Shown: positions 1-7,182, numbered from the stretch's first letter. The stretch is 13,611 bases of DNA from Chloroflexota bacterium (GCA_002701625.1 NZWK01000056.1:1-13611), one strand, 5' to 3'. Notes: generated by a model from the sequence alone, not told the origin. Program-made: numbers and translations.

Positions 1-47
1 ATTTGGTCCCAATATTTATAAAAATATAGTAATTTCTGGCTAATTTG

Positions 48-80
48 CTATGAAGTCCTCGCTCTGTCCCCTGAGCTACG
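48..80 (-). pseudogene. tRNA-like 5' half (D-arm to anticodon loop), relic or interrupted
   Basis: Read on the minus strand, this stretch has the invariant TAGCTC of a tRNA D-arm, a D-loop of AGGGGACA, the returning GAGC, then a stem AGGAC and a loop TTCATAG that would place a CAT anticodon. The match then stops: the next ~47 bases to the window edge contain no complementary GTCCT and no GGTTCGA-type T-loop, although a full tRNA would fit. The 5' acceptor (CTTGTCG) is also atypical because it starts with C. It is therefore either a decayed fragment, a recombination scar, or the 5' exon of an intron-split tRNA whose 3' exon lies outside the window. A tRNA-Arg-like origin is equally possible if the anticodon stem is read one base differently. 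Confidence 0.35.
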
Positions 81-82
81 AC

Positions 83-110
83 AAGAAGAAAGCCCCTCGA
101 AAAAGGGGCT
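83..110 (-). terminator. Intrinsic terminator-like hairpin
   Basis: A perfect 7-bp stem (AGCCCCT at 91-97 pairing with AGGGGCT at 104-110) encloses a 6-base loop. On the minus strand it is followed by the pyrimidine-rich run TTCTTCTT (83-90), a weak U-tract. It lies about 140 bases downstream of the minus-strand lipoprotein gene and is the natural end for that transcript. The plus-strand side has no T-run. Confidence 0.5.
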
Positions 111-246
111 CTCAAACGCGATTCTCGCGCCGTAAATACTGGACTTGATTACTCCTTCAAGAAGTTCCCAAAGGCCGCTGCCGCGTCCTTGTTAAGTTAC
201 TCTATTCCCAATAAATTCTTGATCCCTGATCTCGTCTTAAATAATA

Positions 247-1683
247 TCAATCACTGCCTCTAAGTTTGTAGGGATTGGGACTCGGAGGGCACTCTGGTGG
301 ACATAATGGGCTTACATCTCTGGTAGTTCCCGGAACCACGAAGTCGGCCTCCCTGTTTGCAAATGCAATACTCCAACCCCAGCCTTCTGGATCAGATATG
401 GATATAGAGAATTCAGACGTATCTCCCAAAAAATTGTCAGTATGGTTCAAACTAAAGTTCTGGCCCTGCCTCAATTCGAACACCTGCGTTTCTCTAACAC
501 TATTATTTTCAAAAATCTGAATTGAAAAGGTCATCGGACCACCTATACCAGCAAACAACAATTGCCAATCTTCTTCAATATTGATGTTATCTAAAACGGC
601 ATCCCCCCATCCAAATTCGCTGTATAGAATCTTATCTGTTTCAAATCCTAAATCTGCCGGGTATACCATTGCCACAGAATCTAATTGTTGATCTTTAATT
701 CCGTCATATAAAAAAACGTCAACTTCATTATCATTAAAAGGGTTTTCTTCGCCGCTGATCATCCAACCCATGGCATCAGGCAATCCCCTTCCTCGGTTCC
801 AATCGTTTCCAAAACTCTTACTTTCCCAACCTTCAATGGGGTTGCGATAAATATTTCCAAACTTCCTGACCACATCCTCTGTAAAAATAGCTGGAGCATA
901 TACAGTACGAGGCTGTTTAATGAACGAAAATGCTATGTGCGGAGAACCGGATTTACTGCCTACCATTTCATCAAATGATGGAACATACATGTAACCCAAG
1001 ATATCTCCTTTTTTGACAAATTGACCTTTATCAACAACTACAAATTGTTTATAAAAGTCTTTTGGTTTCCCAACAAGCTCAGGGATCATATATGGCTCCA
1101 TCTGGTACATAAACTCTATGGACTTGCCGTTATGTGTAGCGACTCTCAAAGTAAATCCATATGCAACATGCCACCAAGGAGGTGCGGAATTTGAATGGTC
1201 TACTACATTATTAAACCATGATTCACCCATATTTATGTAACCATCTGCAACTGCATAAATAGCAGGAAAATCACTAGGGGCTTGGGCATTTTTCCATCTG
1301 GAGTCGCTGCTTGAAAAATATACCTGCGCATCGTTGTGCGGCCGAGGACTGCGGGCACCTACAAATGGATGGCCCGCGATAATATCTTCAAAATCAACAA
1401 AAAACCTGTCACTTTTATTTGTCGCAAAATAACTTATATCCGGCAATGTTTGTGGACTCTGCGAGCTTCCGGTCACCTGTGTTGCCACCTGCGTTGCTGC
1501 TTGTGTCGCTACCTGTGTCGCTACCTGTGTCGCTACTTGTGTCGCTACTTGTGTCGCTACTTGTGTCGCTGAAGGAGCAGGATTATTTTCATTAGATGTA
1601 CCTACTACAGATTCGGTGTTAGATTCAACTGCACAAGCGGGGATAAGAAAAAGAAGTCCAATTACCAATAATAAATATTTCAT
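247..1683 (-). CDS. Lipoprotein with (ATQV)n linker and degenerate M23/LytM-like domain
   Basis: The 478-residue product is predicted to be a secreted, lipid-anchored envelope protein. Residues 1-16 form a signal peptide ending in a lipobox (IPAC) with Cys17 as the lipidation site. Residues ~39-70 are a tandem ATQV linker. The segment from ~113 to 254 resembles M23 (LytM) peptidases: PRPHNDAQ at 113-120, AVADGYI at 144-150, a KGQFVKKGDILGY element near 219-231, and SPHIAFSF at 247-254. The catalytic HxH of M23 enzymes reads H249-I-A, so peptidase activity is probably lost and the fold may serve binding. The C-terminal ~200 residues are unassigned, rich in D and aromatic residues, and end in a Cys/Pro-rich tail. 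The start is supported by GAGGGG at 1691-1696, 7 bases upstream. The gene is monocistronic. The M23 relation is inferred from motifs, not from an alignment. Confidence 0.75.
   Translation of the reverse strand: MKYLLLVIGLLFLIPACAVESNTESVVGTSNENNPAPSATQVATQVATQVATQVATQVATQAATQVATQVTGSSQSPQTLPDISYFATNKSDRFFVDFEDIIAGHPFVGARSPRPHNDAQVYFSSSDSRWKNAQAPSDFPAIYAVADGYINMGESWFNNVVDHSNSAPPWWHVAYGFTLRVATHNGKSIEFMYQMEPYMIPELVGKPKDFYKQFVVVDKGQFVKKGDILGYMYVPSFDEMVGSKSGSPHIAFSFIKQPRTVYAPAIFTEDVVRKFGNIYRNPIEGWESKSFGNDWNRGRGLPDAMGWMISGEENPFNDNEVDVFLYDGIKDQQLDSVAMVYPADLGFETDKILYSEFGWGDAVLDNINIEEDWQLLFAGIGGPMTFSIQIFENNSVRETQVFELRQGQNFSLNHTDNFLGDTSEFSISISDPEGWGWSIAFANREADFVVPGTTRDVSPLCPPECPPSPNPYKLRGSD
1474..1569 (-). 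repeat. Eight-copy 12-bp in-frame tandem repeat encoding ATQV
   Basis: Eight consecutive 12-base units (plus-strand type TACTTGTGTCGC) lie inside the lipoprotein gene and encode eight ATQ-V/A units just after the lipidation region. The three units at 1534-1569 are identical and the two at 1510-1533 are identical to each other, while units toward 1474 have diverged. This suggests recent expansion at one end. The 12-bp unit keeps the frame, so copy number can vary without breaking the protein. Confidence 0.95.
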
Positions 1684-1704
1684 GCCACCGCCCCTCTAAC
1701 CTAC

Positions 1705-1732
1705 TCTATATCGATATATTGATCCGTAACAA
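1705..1732 (-). promoter_or_regulatory. Candidate sigma70-type promoter of the lipoprotein gene
   Basis: On the minus strand, TTGTTA (1727-1732) and TATAGA (1705-1710) are separated by 16 bp, about 20 bases upstream of the start codon at 1683. Both hexamers differ from consensus but the spacing is right. The surrounding ATATATCGATATA is AT-rich enough that a chance match is possible. Confidence 0.3.
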
Positions 1733-1908
1733 TCGCGCATCCTTCTAACCAATAGTTACGGGACATCTAGTAATACTGCTCACCAAACATAGAGACAAAT
1801 CCACAGCTGATCCACAGATTTGACATATTCCCGACCACATGACACGAATGACGGCACATAGCAAAAACAACTAAATACGTTAAAGCCCGTTCAGTGTGGA
1901 TTAAATGG

Positions 1909-1960
1909 AAAAAATACTACGCGTTCAGAGTTGCATTAGTTGCAAAATTCCACCAGTAGT
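1909..1960 (-). terminator. Weak terminator-like structure after the HAD gene
   Basis: Just downstream of the HAD stop codon on the minus strand, ACTAC (complement of 1956-1960) can pair with GTAGT (complement of 1916-1920). An inner TTGCA/TGCAA pair (1931-1945) lies between them. The structure is followed by a run of six T on the minus strand (1909-1914). The stems are only 5 bp each, so this is tentative. Confidence 0.25.
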
Positions 1961-1964
1961 TTTT

Positions 1965-2687
1965 TTAGACGCCTAGTAAATCACATAATTCAGGAAAGTT
2001 TTTGGTCGTGTAGTCAGGCATGTATAATTTGTAAAATTCTGATTCATCGTATGGTAAATCATATCTATTAACATAAGCGCCTCGATAGCCACTAATTCTT
2101 GCTCCTAATGTGTCAAAAGAATGTGCTGCGACCATCATTATCTGTCTGGGTTCAAGGTTTAATTCTTTAGCAGCAAAACGATATACCGCAGGGTGAGGTT
2201 TAAATTGTCCAACTGTTTCGGCTGATAAAATAGCATGGAAATCACGTTTAATTCGGTTCTTAGCTAAATGTTCTAAGTAACTCTGTTCCCCATTTGAAAG
2301 CATTACAAGATCATATTTTTCGCTCAGTCTGTTCAATCCTTCTATAGCATCGGGGAATGGAGATAAATACTGATAAGCTTCCATAAACTCATCTATTTGT
2401 TTATAGGTAAATTCAACCTTTAAATTTTTTAGACTATATATTAGGGCTCGTCTTTTTACGGCTAAATAACCACTGTGCCCCAACATATATAAATTATCTT
2501 GGTATTGCTCAATACGTTGTCTTAACCTCCATTGAGCCCAAACGTCAGCACCCTTTAAGTTTTCTGTGTTACGACATTCTTTCAACAGGTCATCCAAGGG
2601 GGGTACAAGGCTACCGGCAAGGTCGAGTACAGTTCCAAAAATATCAAAGGTTAAAGTCGTAACGTTTTCTATCGGGCTTTTAGTCAT
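1965..2687 (-). CDS. HAD-superfamily hydrolase, 2-haloacid dehalogenase type II-like
   Basis: A 240-residue cytoplasmic protein with all HAD motifs. The nucleophile Asp15 sits in FDIFGTVLD, Ser131-Asn132 in MLSNG, Lys163 and Tyr169 in FKPHPAVY, and Asp192 in AAHSFDTLGA. The FGT after the nucleophile and the KP-P-VY segment are hallmarks of the (S)-2-haloacid dehalogenase (type II) branch, and Arg54 in WRLRQ sits where the substrate carboxylate Arg lies in that branch. Family enzymes hydrolyse 2-halo-carboxylates to 2-hydroxyacids via an aspartyl ester; many relatives act on other substrates, so the halide assignment is not certain. The start ATG overlaps the stop of the upstream PaiB-like gene by 8 bases (AATGACTAA), indicating translational coupling. 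The length is normal for the family. Confidence 0.85.
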   Translation of the reverse strand: MTKSPIENVTTLTFDIFGTVLDLAGSLVPPLDDLLKECRNTENLKGADVWAQWRLRQRIEQYQDNLYMLGHSGYLAVKRRALIYSLKNLKVEFTYKQIDEFMEAYQYLSPFPDAIEGLNRLSEKYDLVMLSNGEQSYLEHLAKNRIKRDFHAILSAETVGQFKPHPAVYRFAAKELNLEPRQIMMVAAHSFDTLGARISGYRGAYVNRYDLPYDESEFYKLYMPDYTTKNFPELCDLLGV

Positions 2688-3303
2688 TTACTAGCCGATC
2701 CATCGCATTTTCAAGATAGGTTTTATTCAAATCTCCCATAACATTTTGAACTGATAGAAAATCTATGTCTTCCCTATTTTGGCTAAGTTTTGATTTGGCG
2801 GACACTCTATCCACCTTGAATCTAAATGCAACAATATTCTCAATCATTTGATCGATGTAATCCTTTGGCGCGTCCGCCATTTTCCACTCTTCTTTACCAG
2901 AATAGATTCTTTCATATTGTTTGGTAAGTTTACCGACAATCGCAACTTTGTCTTTCTTCAAGTGTGTAAACGACAGGTTCCCGTGCAGGTGCACCACTTG
3001 GTAGTTCCATGTCGGCACATGACGATGCGTCTCTAATTTCGTTGGGTACAGATTGGGAGATATGTATGAGTCTTCGGCTTTAAAAATAGCGAGTGCTTTG
3101 GTGCCCTCAGGAAAAAATTCGTGAAGCAAGTTTGCTTTAGCTATATGGCCAATATATTCATCATCTTTGTCATGCAATAAGGGAATATGGTTCGCTATGA
3201 ATTCACCTTCCAAAAAACAGATCATTGTAGCTAACGGGAATTGTTCAATTAGCTTCGCGATTTCTTTTTTGTCATTTTCTTTGAAATGGTCAGGCAGGTA
3301 CAT
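2680..3303 (-). CDS. PaiB-family FMN-binding (negative regulator-like) protein
   Basis: With the start at 3303 the product is 207 residues, the usual PaiB length. It begins MYLPDHF and carries the family signatures in order: ANHIP (37-41), GHIAKAN (52-58), YISPNLYP (80-87), VPTWNYQVVHLHG (96-108) and KLSQNR (172-177). PaiB of Bacillus was described as a transcriptional repressor acting on sporulation and protease genes; structurally the family is a split-barrel FMN/heme-binding fold, and most homologs are uncharacterised flavoproteins. The frame stays open upstream to 3459, but GGGAG seven bases before the ATG at 3303 and the family-typical N-terminus argue for the shorter protein. It is the first gene of a two-gene unit with the HAD hydrolase and is divergent from ald. 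Confidence 0.85.
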   Translation of the reverse strand: MYLPDHFKENDKKEIAKLIEQFPLATMICFLEGEFIANHIPLLHDKDDEYIGHIAKANLLHEFFPEGTKALAIFKAEDSYISPNLYPTKLETHRHVPTWNYQVVHLHGNLSFTHLKKDKVAIVGKLTKQYERIYSGKEEWKMADAPKDYIDQMIENIVAFRFKVDRVSAKSKLSQNREDIDFLSVQNVMGDLNKTYLENAMDRLVND

Positions 3304-3491
3304 TAACCAACTCCCATTTTGATTATCGCTGGATTGATCTTCCAAAATCATAGTAGATTTCAAGTACGTTGACTGGCAACTATTACTCTCTGGCCTAGTC
3401 AAGCGGGTTCTAGGTATTCTGACGCACCACTCACAGACCTGACTACCGTTTACAACCATTTACCTGGAAGCTAGAGTCGATAGTACGGTCA

Positions 3492-3530
3492 ATTGGTAAT
3501 ACCAATCCCAAGTGGCGCCAGAAATTCTGG
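3492..3530. promoter_or_regulatory. Cluster of three palindromes in the paiB-like/ald divergent gap
   Basis: Three perfect inverted repeats lie almost end to end: ATTGGTA-A-TACCAAT (3492-3506), TGGCGCCA (3513-3520) and CCAGAA-A-TTCTGG (3518-3530, sharing bases with the second). They sit 60-100 bases upstream of the ald start and about 190-225 bases upstream of the PaiB-like start. Odd-length dyads of 13-15 bp are typical of Lrp/AsnC, GntR or TetR-type operators; Lrp/AsnC regulators commonly control alanine dehydrogenase. No regulator gene is adjacent, so the binding protein is unknown. Confidence 0.45.
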
Positions 3531-3589
3531 ATGGAATCGTTCGAAAAATGAGAAACCATCTACTCCACAAATTAAAAAGGAATATACAA

Positions 3590-4717
3590 ATGAAAATTGG
3601 TGTGCCACGAGAGATAAAAAATCATGAATATCGGGTTGGATTAGCACCGGCCAGTGTTCGTGAACTGGTACTTTTGGGCCATAGCGTCTCAGTCGAAAGT
3701 AATGCTGGCTTGGGAATTGGAGCCGATGATGCCGTGTATGAACGAGCTGGAGCTAGCATTAGTAAAGATGCTGACAGCATTTTCGCGTTTGCCGAAATGA
3801 TAGTAAAAGTTAAGGAACCACAAACTGAAGAAAGATTGATGCTGCGAGAAGGGCAAACCCTTTTTACGTATCTCCATTTGGCACCTGATCCAGAACAGAC
3901 CGCCGATCTGATAGCGAGTGGGGCAACTTGCATTGCCTACGAAACGGTGACGTCCCCTATTGGAGGATTACCACTATTAGCTCCCATGTCTAAGGTGGCG
4001 GGACGGATGGCAATTCAAGCAGGAGCCTACTGTCTGGAGCAGCCTCATGGCGGATCAGGAATTCTACTCGGCGGCGTTCCGGGAGTGAATCAAGCGAAAG
4101 TAGTGATTCTTGGTGCTGGTGTCGTTGGTACCCATGCTGCGCACATAGCTATTGGCATGGGTGCTGATGTATGGGTTATGGATAATAATGACCAAACGCT
4201 AGAGCGTCATTGGAGGCAGTTTGGTCGGGACTCTCATACTGTCTTTTCAACTCAAGATTCTTTGGAACAACATACATTAGATGCCGACTTGGTAATAGGT
4301 GGTGTTTTGATACCAGGGGCACGCTCTCCAAAGCTTGTAACCCTCGAAATGGTACGAAAAATGAAACAAGGTTCAGTAATCGTCGACGTAGCTATTGATC
4401 AGGGCGGCTGTTGCGAGACATCACGCGCAACCAGTCACGATGATCCCACGTATGTTGTCGACGGGGTGGTTCATTACTGTGTAGCGAATATGCCTGGAGG
4501 AGTTCCATTGACCTCTACTTTTGCCCTCAATAACGCAACCCTCCCGCATGTCATCGCATTAGCCAACAAGGGGCCAGAACGGGCTCTTCTGGATGACGAG
4601 CATCTGCAGGCTGGTTTAAATGTTTATAAGGGCAAAGTTACCTGCAAAGAGGTTGCTGAGAATCTAGGATATGACTACACGCCGTCACCAGATGCCTTGT
4701 ACGATAATTATAATTAA
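3590..4717 (+). CDS. ald: Alanine dehydrogenase
   Basis: A 375-residue NAD-dependent enzyme catalysing reversible oxidative deamination of L-alanine to pyruvate and ammonium in the cytoplasm. The start at 3590 follows an AAAAGGA ribosome binding site and gives the canonical N-terminus MKIGVPREIK; the frame opens earlier (3512) without support. With this start the known active-site residues fall at the same numbers as in the Mycobacterium tuberculosis enzyme: Arg15, Lys75, His96 and Asp270. The Rossmann motif GAGVVG is at 175-180, and the NAD-ribose-binding Asp198 closes the second strand. The IDQGGC element (269-274) and MPGGVPLTST (301-310) are also characteristic. It is followed 111 bases later by a PLP dehydratase on the same strand, suggesting an amino-acid catabolic unit. 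Palindromes upstream may control it. Confidence 0.95.
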   Translation: MKIGVPREIKNHEYRVGLAPASVRELVLLGHSVSVESNAGLGIGADDAVYERAGASISKDADSIFAFAEMIVKVKEPQTEERLMLREGQTLFTYLHLAPDPEQTADLIASGATCIAYETVTSPIGGLPLLAPMSKVAGRMAIQAGAYCLEQPHGGSGILLGGVPGVNQAKVVILGAGVVGTHAAHIAIGMGADVWVMDNNDQTLERHWRQFGRDSHTVFSTQDSLEQHTLDADLVIGGVLIPGARSPKLVTLEMVRKMKQGSVIVDVAIDQGGCCETSRATSHDDPTYVVDGVVHYCVANMPGGVPLTSTFALNNATLPHVIALANKGPERALLDDEHLQAGLNVYKGKVTCKEVAENLGYDYTPSPDALYDNYN

Positions 4718-4828
4718 CCAATCTAACGGTTTCACAATGCAGAGCTACAGAAATATAATTGGCATTAGCCTTAGTGGTCAAGATTTATTCCATATAGCTA
4801 CGTTCAGAAATGTCTAGGGATTTATAGA

Positions 4829-5803
4829 ATGATTAAAGAGGAACTCACACTCGAAAATATTGAGGTAACTTGGAATCGTATTAAAGACTACGTGTCCGTG
4901 ACTCCGGCGATTAGGTGGCAAGACGGGGAAATGCTGCGGAATTTTTCCTCTCAAACCGAGATATATGTCAAACTAGAAATTTTTCAGAAAACAGGCACCT
5001 TCAAAGCACGTGGAGCAATGAATTCCGTGCTTGATCTAGATCGAGAATCTCTTGATCGAGGCATCACTGCGGTCAGTGCCGGTAATCACGCTATAGCGGC
5101 TGCGTACTGCGCGAATCAAGTGGGCACCAGTGCGCAGATATTCATGCCCGCCACTGCCAAGCCACTACGGATTCAGCGAGCCAAAGACTATGGAGCAACA
5201 ATCACTCTATGTGATACGCAAAGTGAAATGTTTGAGCGAGCCGAAATGTCACAAAAAAATGATGGGCGTACTTTTATACATCCATTCGAAGGACCGCTAA
5301 CCTTGCAGGGATCTGCAACTGCCGGAAAAGAATTTGCTGAGCAGGTGCCACAATTAGATGCAATGATCCTGCCTATAGGTGGTGGTGGATTAGCAGCAGG
5401 TTTTGGATCAGCCCTAAAACAAATCTGGCCGGACATCCTAATTTATGGAGTTGAACCTCAAGGCGCGAATACTATGAGTCTCAGTTTTAATGCGGGGACC
5501 ACTGTCTCGCTAGAGAGTGTGCATTCAATAGCCGATAGCCTTGCGCCACCCAAAACAGAACCCTATACCTTAGACGTCTGTCGAGACGTCATCGAAGAAA
5601 TTGTACTGGTTGAAGATGCACTACTGATTGACGCAATGCGAACAGTTTTTCATGATCTACGATTAGCAGTCGAGCCCGCAGCGGCCGCTACCGCAGCCGC
5701 GCTAAAAGGCCCACTCCGATCTAAGCTCTCTGGAGCACGCGTCGGCACTATCTGTTGCGGGACGAATATTGGACTAAACGACTTTTGGTCTCTTGTGGGC
5801 TGA
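4829..5803 (+). CDS. Fold-type II PLP enzyme, threonine/serine dehydratase-like
   Basis: A 324-residue cytoplasmic enzyme of the tryptophan-synthase-beta PLP fold. The Schiff-base Lys59 lies in GTFKARGA, the phenyl-loop SAGNH at 83-87, and the glycine-rich phosphate loop GGGG at 184-187. A VEPQGAN segment (208-214) and CCGTN (309-313) complete the cofactor site. There is no C-terminal ACT domain, so it resembles the short catabolic threonine dehydratase/serine racemase group rather than allosteric biosynthetic IlvA. The expected reaction is conversion of L-threonine or L-serine to 2-oxobutyrate or pyruvate plus ammonium; racemase or another beta-elimination activity cannot be excluded. The start is supported by AGGGA eight bases upstream. 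Placement after ald fits a role in using amino acids as carbon and nitrogen sources. Cys replaces the usual Ser in the pyridine-nitrogen loop (CCGTN). Confidence 0.85.
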   Translation: MIKEELTLENIEVTWNRIKDYVSVTPAIRWQDGEMLRNFSSQTEIYVKLEIFQKTGTFKARGAMNSVLDLDRESLDRGITAVSAGNHAIAAAYCANQVGTSAQIFMPATAKPLRIQRAKDYGATITLCDTQSEMFERAEMSQKNDGRTFIHPFEGPLTLQGSATAGKEFAEQVPQLDAMILPIGGGGLAAGFGSALKQIWPDILIYGVEPQGANTMSLSFNAGTTVSLESVHSIADSLAPPKTEPYTLDVCRDVIEEIVLVEDALLIDAMRTVFHDLRLAVEPAAAATAAALKGPLRSKLSGARVGTICCGTNIGLNDFWSLVG

Positions 5804-5845
5804 CCTATTGCTTCGTAATGTGACAGGCTGAATCGGTCAGGTCAG
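5800..5845. terminator. Possible shared terminator between convergent genes
   Basis: CTGACCT (5800-5806) is the exact complement of AGGTCAG (5839-5845), and the two flank the stop codons of the PLP enzyme (plus) and the LACTB-like gene (minus). The loop is long (32 bases) and no T-run follows, so it is a weak candidate. A tandem GGTCAGGTCAG at 5835-5845 may be chance. Confidence 0.2.
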
Positions 5846-7039
5846 TTTGGCAAGAATCAACCGCCCAATGTCATCAGAGAGCAACTCCGCACTAGTGCTC
5901 CCCAGTCGAGGAGACCTGTTGATTTGAACTGCTACAACTACCCCAAACGCAGGAATGACTAACAGATTCGAGTCTGCTCCGACGCTACTCCCAGCATGTG
6001 AATAGGTAGTTACATGCTTATCTTCAGTTAGGAGATTCATTTTGCTGTTCGTTATCCATCCGAAGCTGTATCCGGCCAATGCTCCGGCATCATGGTCTTT
6101 GTACGTGGGCGTCACAAGAATATTCTGAGCCTCGGGCGAAATATAGCGTTCATCTTGAATCGATAGACCGATTTTTACTAAATCGGTCGGAGTACTCACG
6201 ACACCTCCACCCGCCCACTTGGAGCTTAAATTTATGATTCGTGTAGGACGCCATTTTCTATCTTTGACATCGTAGTACTGCGCCTGATCACTGTTGTCGA
6301 GACTTGCGACGTCCAGTCTCGTATCAGTGAGTTGTAACGGTTCAACTATCTCTTCCCGCAAAAGTTGAGAAAAGGATCTACCGGACGCTCGTTCCATGAC
6401 AAAGCTCAACAAACTATAACCATATGACGAATAGCTGAACCCAGTACCAGGCGCGAACAAGAGGTCATCATGTTTGAAGATGCGTAGAGATTCTTCGACG
6501 GTGTCAAATTGTTTATTCATGAAAAACTCATTCGGCGGCCAATTTCCGAATGAATATTGGTAGTGCCGAATACCAGCGGTGTGACTCCCGAGCATTCGAC
6601 TCGTAATCTCGTCACCATTAGGATAATTCCCCAAATATTGGTTTATGGGGCGATCGAGATTGAGAATTCCTCGGTCAACAAGCCTGACGGCAATGAGTGA
6701 GGTTATTGCTTTAGATACACTACCAGCACGATATAAATTCGTGACCTTTGCCGGCTGACCGGCTTCAATACTTGCCAAACCTATCGCTCCAGACCAGACT
6801 AGAAAGTTATCCACAGAAAATGATGCAGAGATCGAGGGCAATCCATGATCTCTAGCATTGGCTTGCAAGATGGAGATCACTGAATCGATAAGCTCTTGGT
6901 GAGCGGTCACGGCGTAGTCTTCGTCTGTATGCCGTTCATGGTTAGTGTGAATTGCTTTTCGCGACCCAATAGAGTCGGACATCTCAACGCAGAAGTACCC
7001 GATCTGTGACCGCCAAGAACGAAATATAGATTGCGACAT
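5837..7039 (-). CDS. LACTB-like serine hydrolase (beta-lactamase/transpeptidase fold)
   Basis: The product is up to 400 residues. The nucleophile tetrad SVSK (Ser107-Lys110) marks a class C beta-lactamase/DD-peptidase fold. GSHTAGIRHY (151-160), the YSSYGYSLL segment (203-211, with YSS in place of the YSN motif), SKWAGGGVVST (273-283) and HAGSSVGA (348-355, replacing KTG) closely resemble what I recall of mitochondrial LACTB and its bacterial relatives. These are proteases or esterases rather than antibiotic resistance enzymes. No signal peptide is evident, so it is probably cytoplasmic, unlike true beta-lactamases. The start is uncertain: ATG at 7039 and at 6982 are both weakly supported, and the fold begins only near residue 45. 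It is divergent from the LLM gene at 7235 and convergent with the PLP enzyme. Confidence 0.85.
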   Translation of the reverse strand: MSQSIFRSWRSQIGYFCVEMSDSIGSRKAIHTNHERHTDEDYAVTAHQELIDSVISILQANARDHGLPSISASFSVDNFLVWSGAIGLASIEAGQPAKVTNLYRAGSVSKAITSLIAVRLVDRGILNLDRPINQYLGNYPNGDEITSRMLGSHTAGIRHYQYSFGNWPPNEFFMNKQFDTVEESLRIFKHDDLLFAPGTGFSYSSYGYSLLSFVMERASGRSFSQLLREEIVEPLQLTDTRLDVASLDNSDQAQYYDVKDRKWRPTRIINLSSKWAGGGVVSTPTDLVKIGLSIQDERYISPEAQNILVTPTYKDHDAGALAGYSFGWITNSKMNLLTEDKHVTTYSHAGSSVGADSNLLVIPAFGVVVAVQINRSPRLGSTSAELLSDDIGRLILAKLT

Positions 7040-7143
7040 TTTATCGTTGATTCTCTTGTTGCAGATGCAATAATCTCATATCCGACAAGCTGCAATCTTT
7101 ATGCCGGGCCGCTACGTCGCCACCCCAATATTTTTCCAGAAAA

Positions 7144-7182
7144 CGTTCTATTCAAGTCTCGCCATCTCCATCAACTAGAACG
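7144..7182. promoter_or_regulatory. Inverted repeat in the divergent gap before the LLM gene
   Basis: CGTTCTA (7144-7150) and TAGAACG (7176-7182) are exact inverted copies with 25 bases between them. They lie within the 195-base gap separating the LACTB-like and LLM genes. Half-site centres are 32 bases apart, about three helical turns, compatible with a dimeric regulator binding two sites. A separate perfect 10-bp palindrome, GAAGTACTTC, lies at 7206-7215 just before the LLM ribosome binding site. No convincing -10/-35 pair was identified. Confidence 0.3.

Noticed and set aside
1474..1569. CRISPR-like repeat array
   Set aside because: The 12-bp units are contiguous without spacers and encode an in-frame ATQV linker in a lipoprotein.
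3460..3589. Upstream extensions of the PaiB-like frame to 3459 and of the ald frame to 3512
   Set aside because: The extra residues lack family similarity, while internal ATGs at 3303 and 3590 have ribosome binding sites and canonical N-termini.
5835..5845. GGTCAG tandem resembling the AGCGGTCAG boxes at 8562 and 8592
   Set aside because: Only the hexamer/heptamer core is shared, and it lies at the 3' ends of two convergent genes where an operator is not expected.
5837..7039. Antibiotic-resistance beta-lactamase
   Set aside because: There is no signal peptide, no KTG motif (HAG instead) and the motifs fit LACTB/esterase-type relatives.
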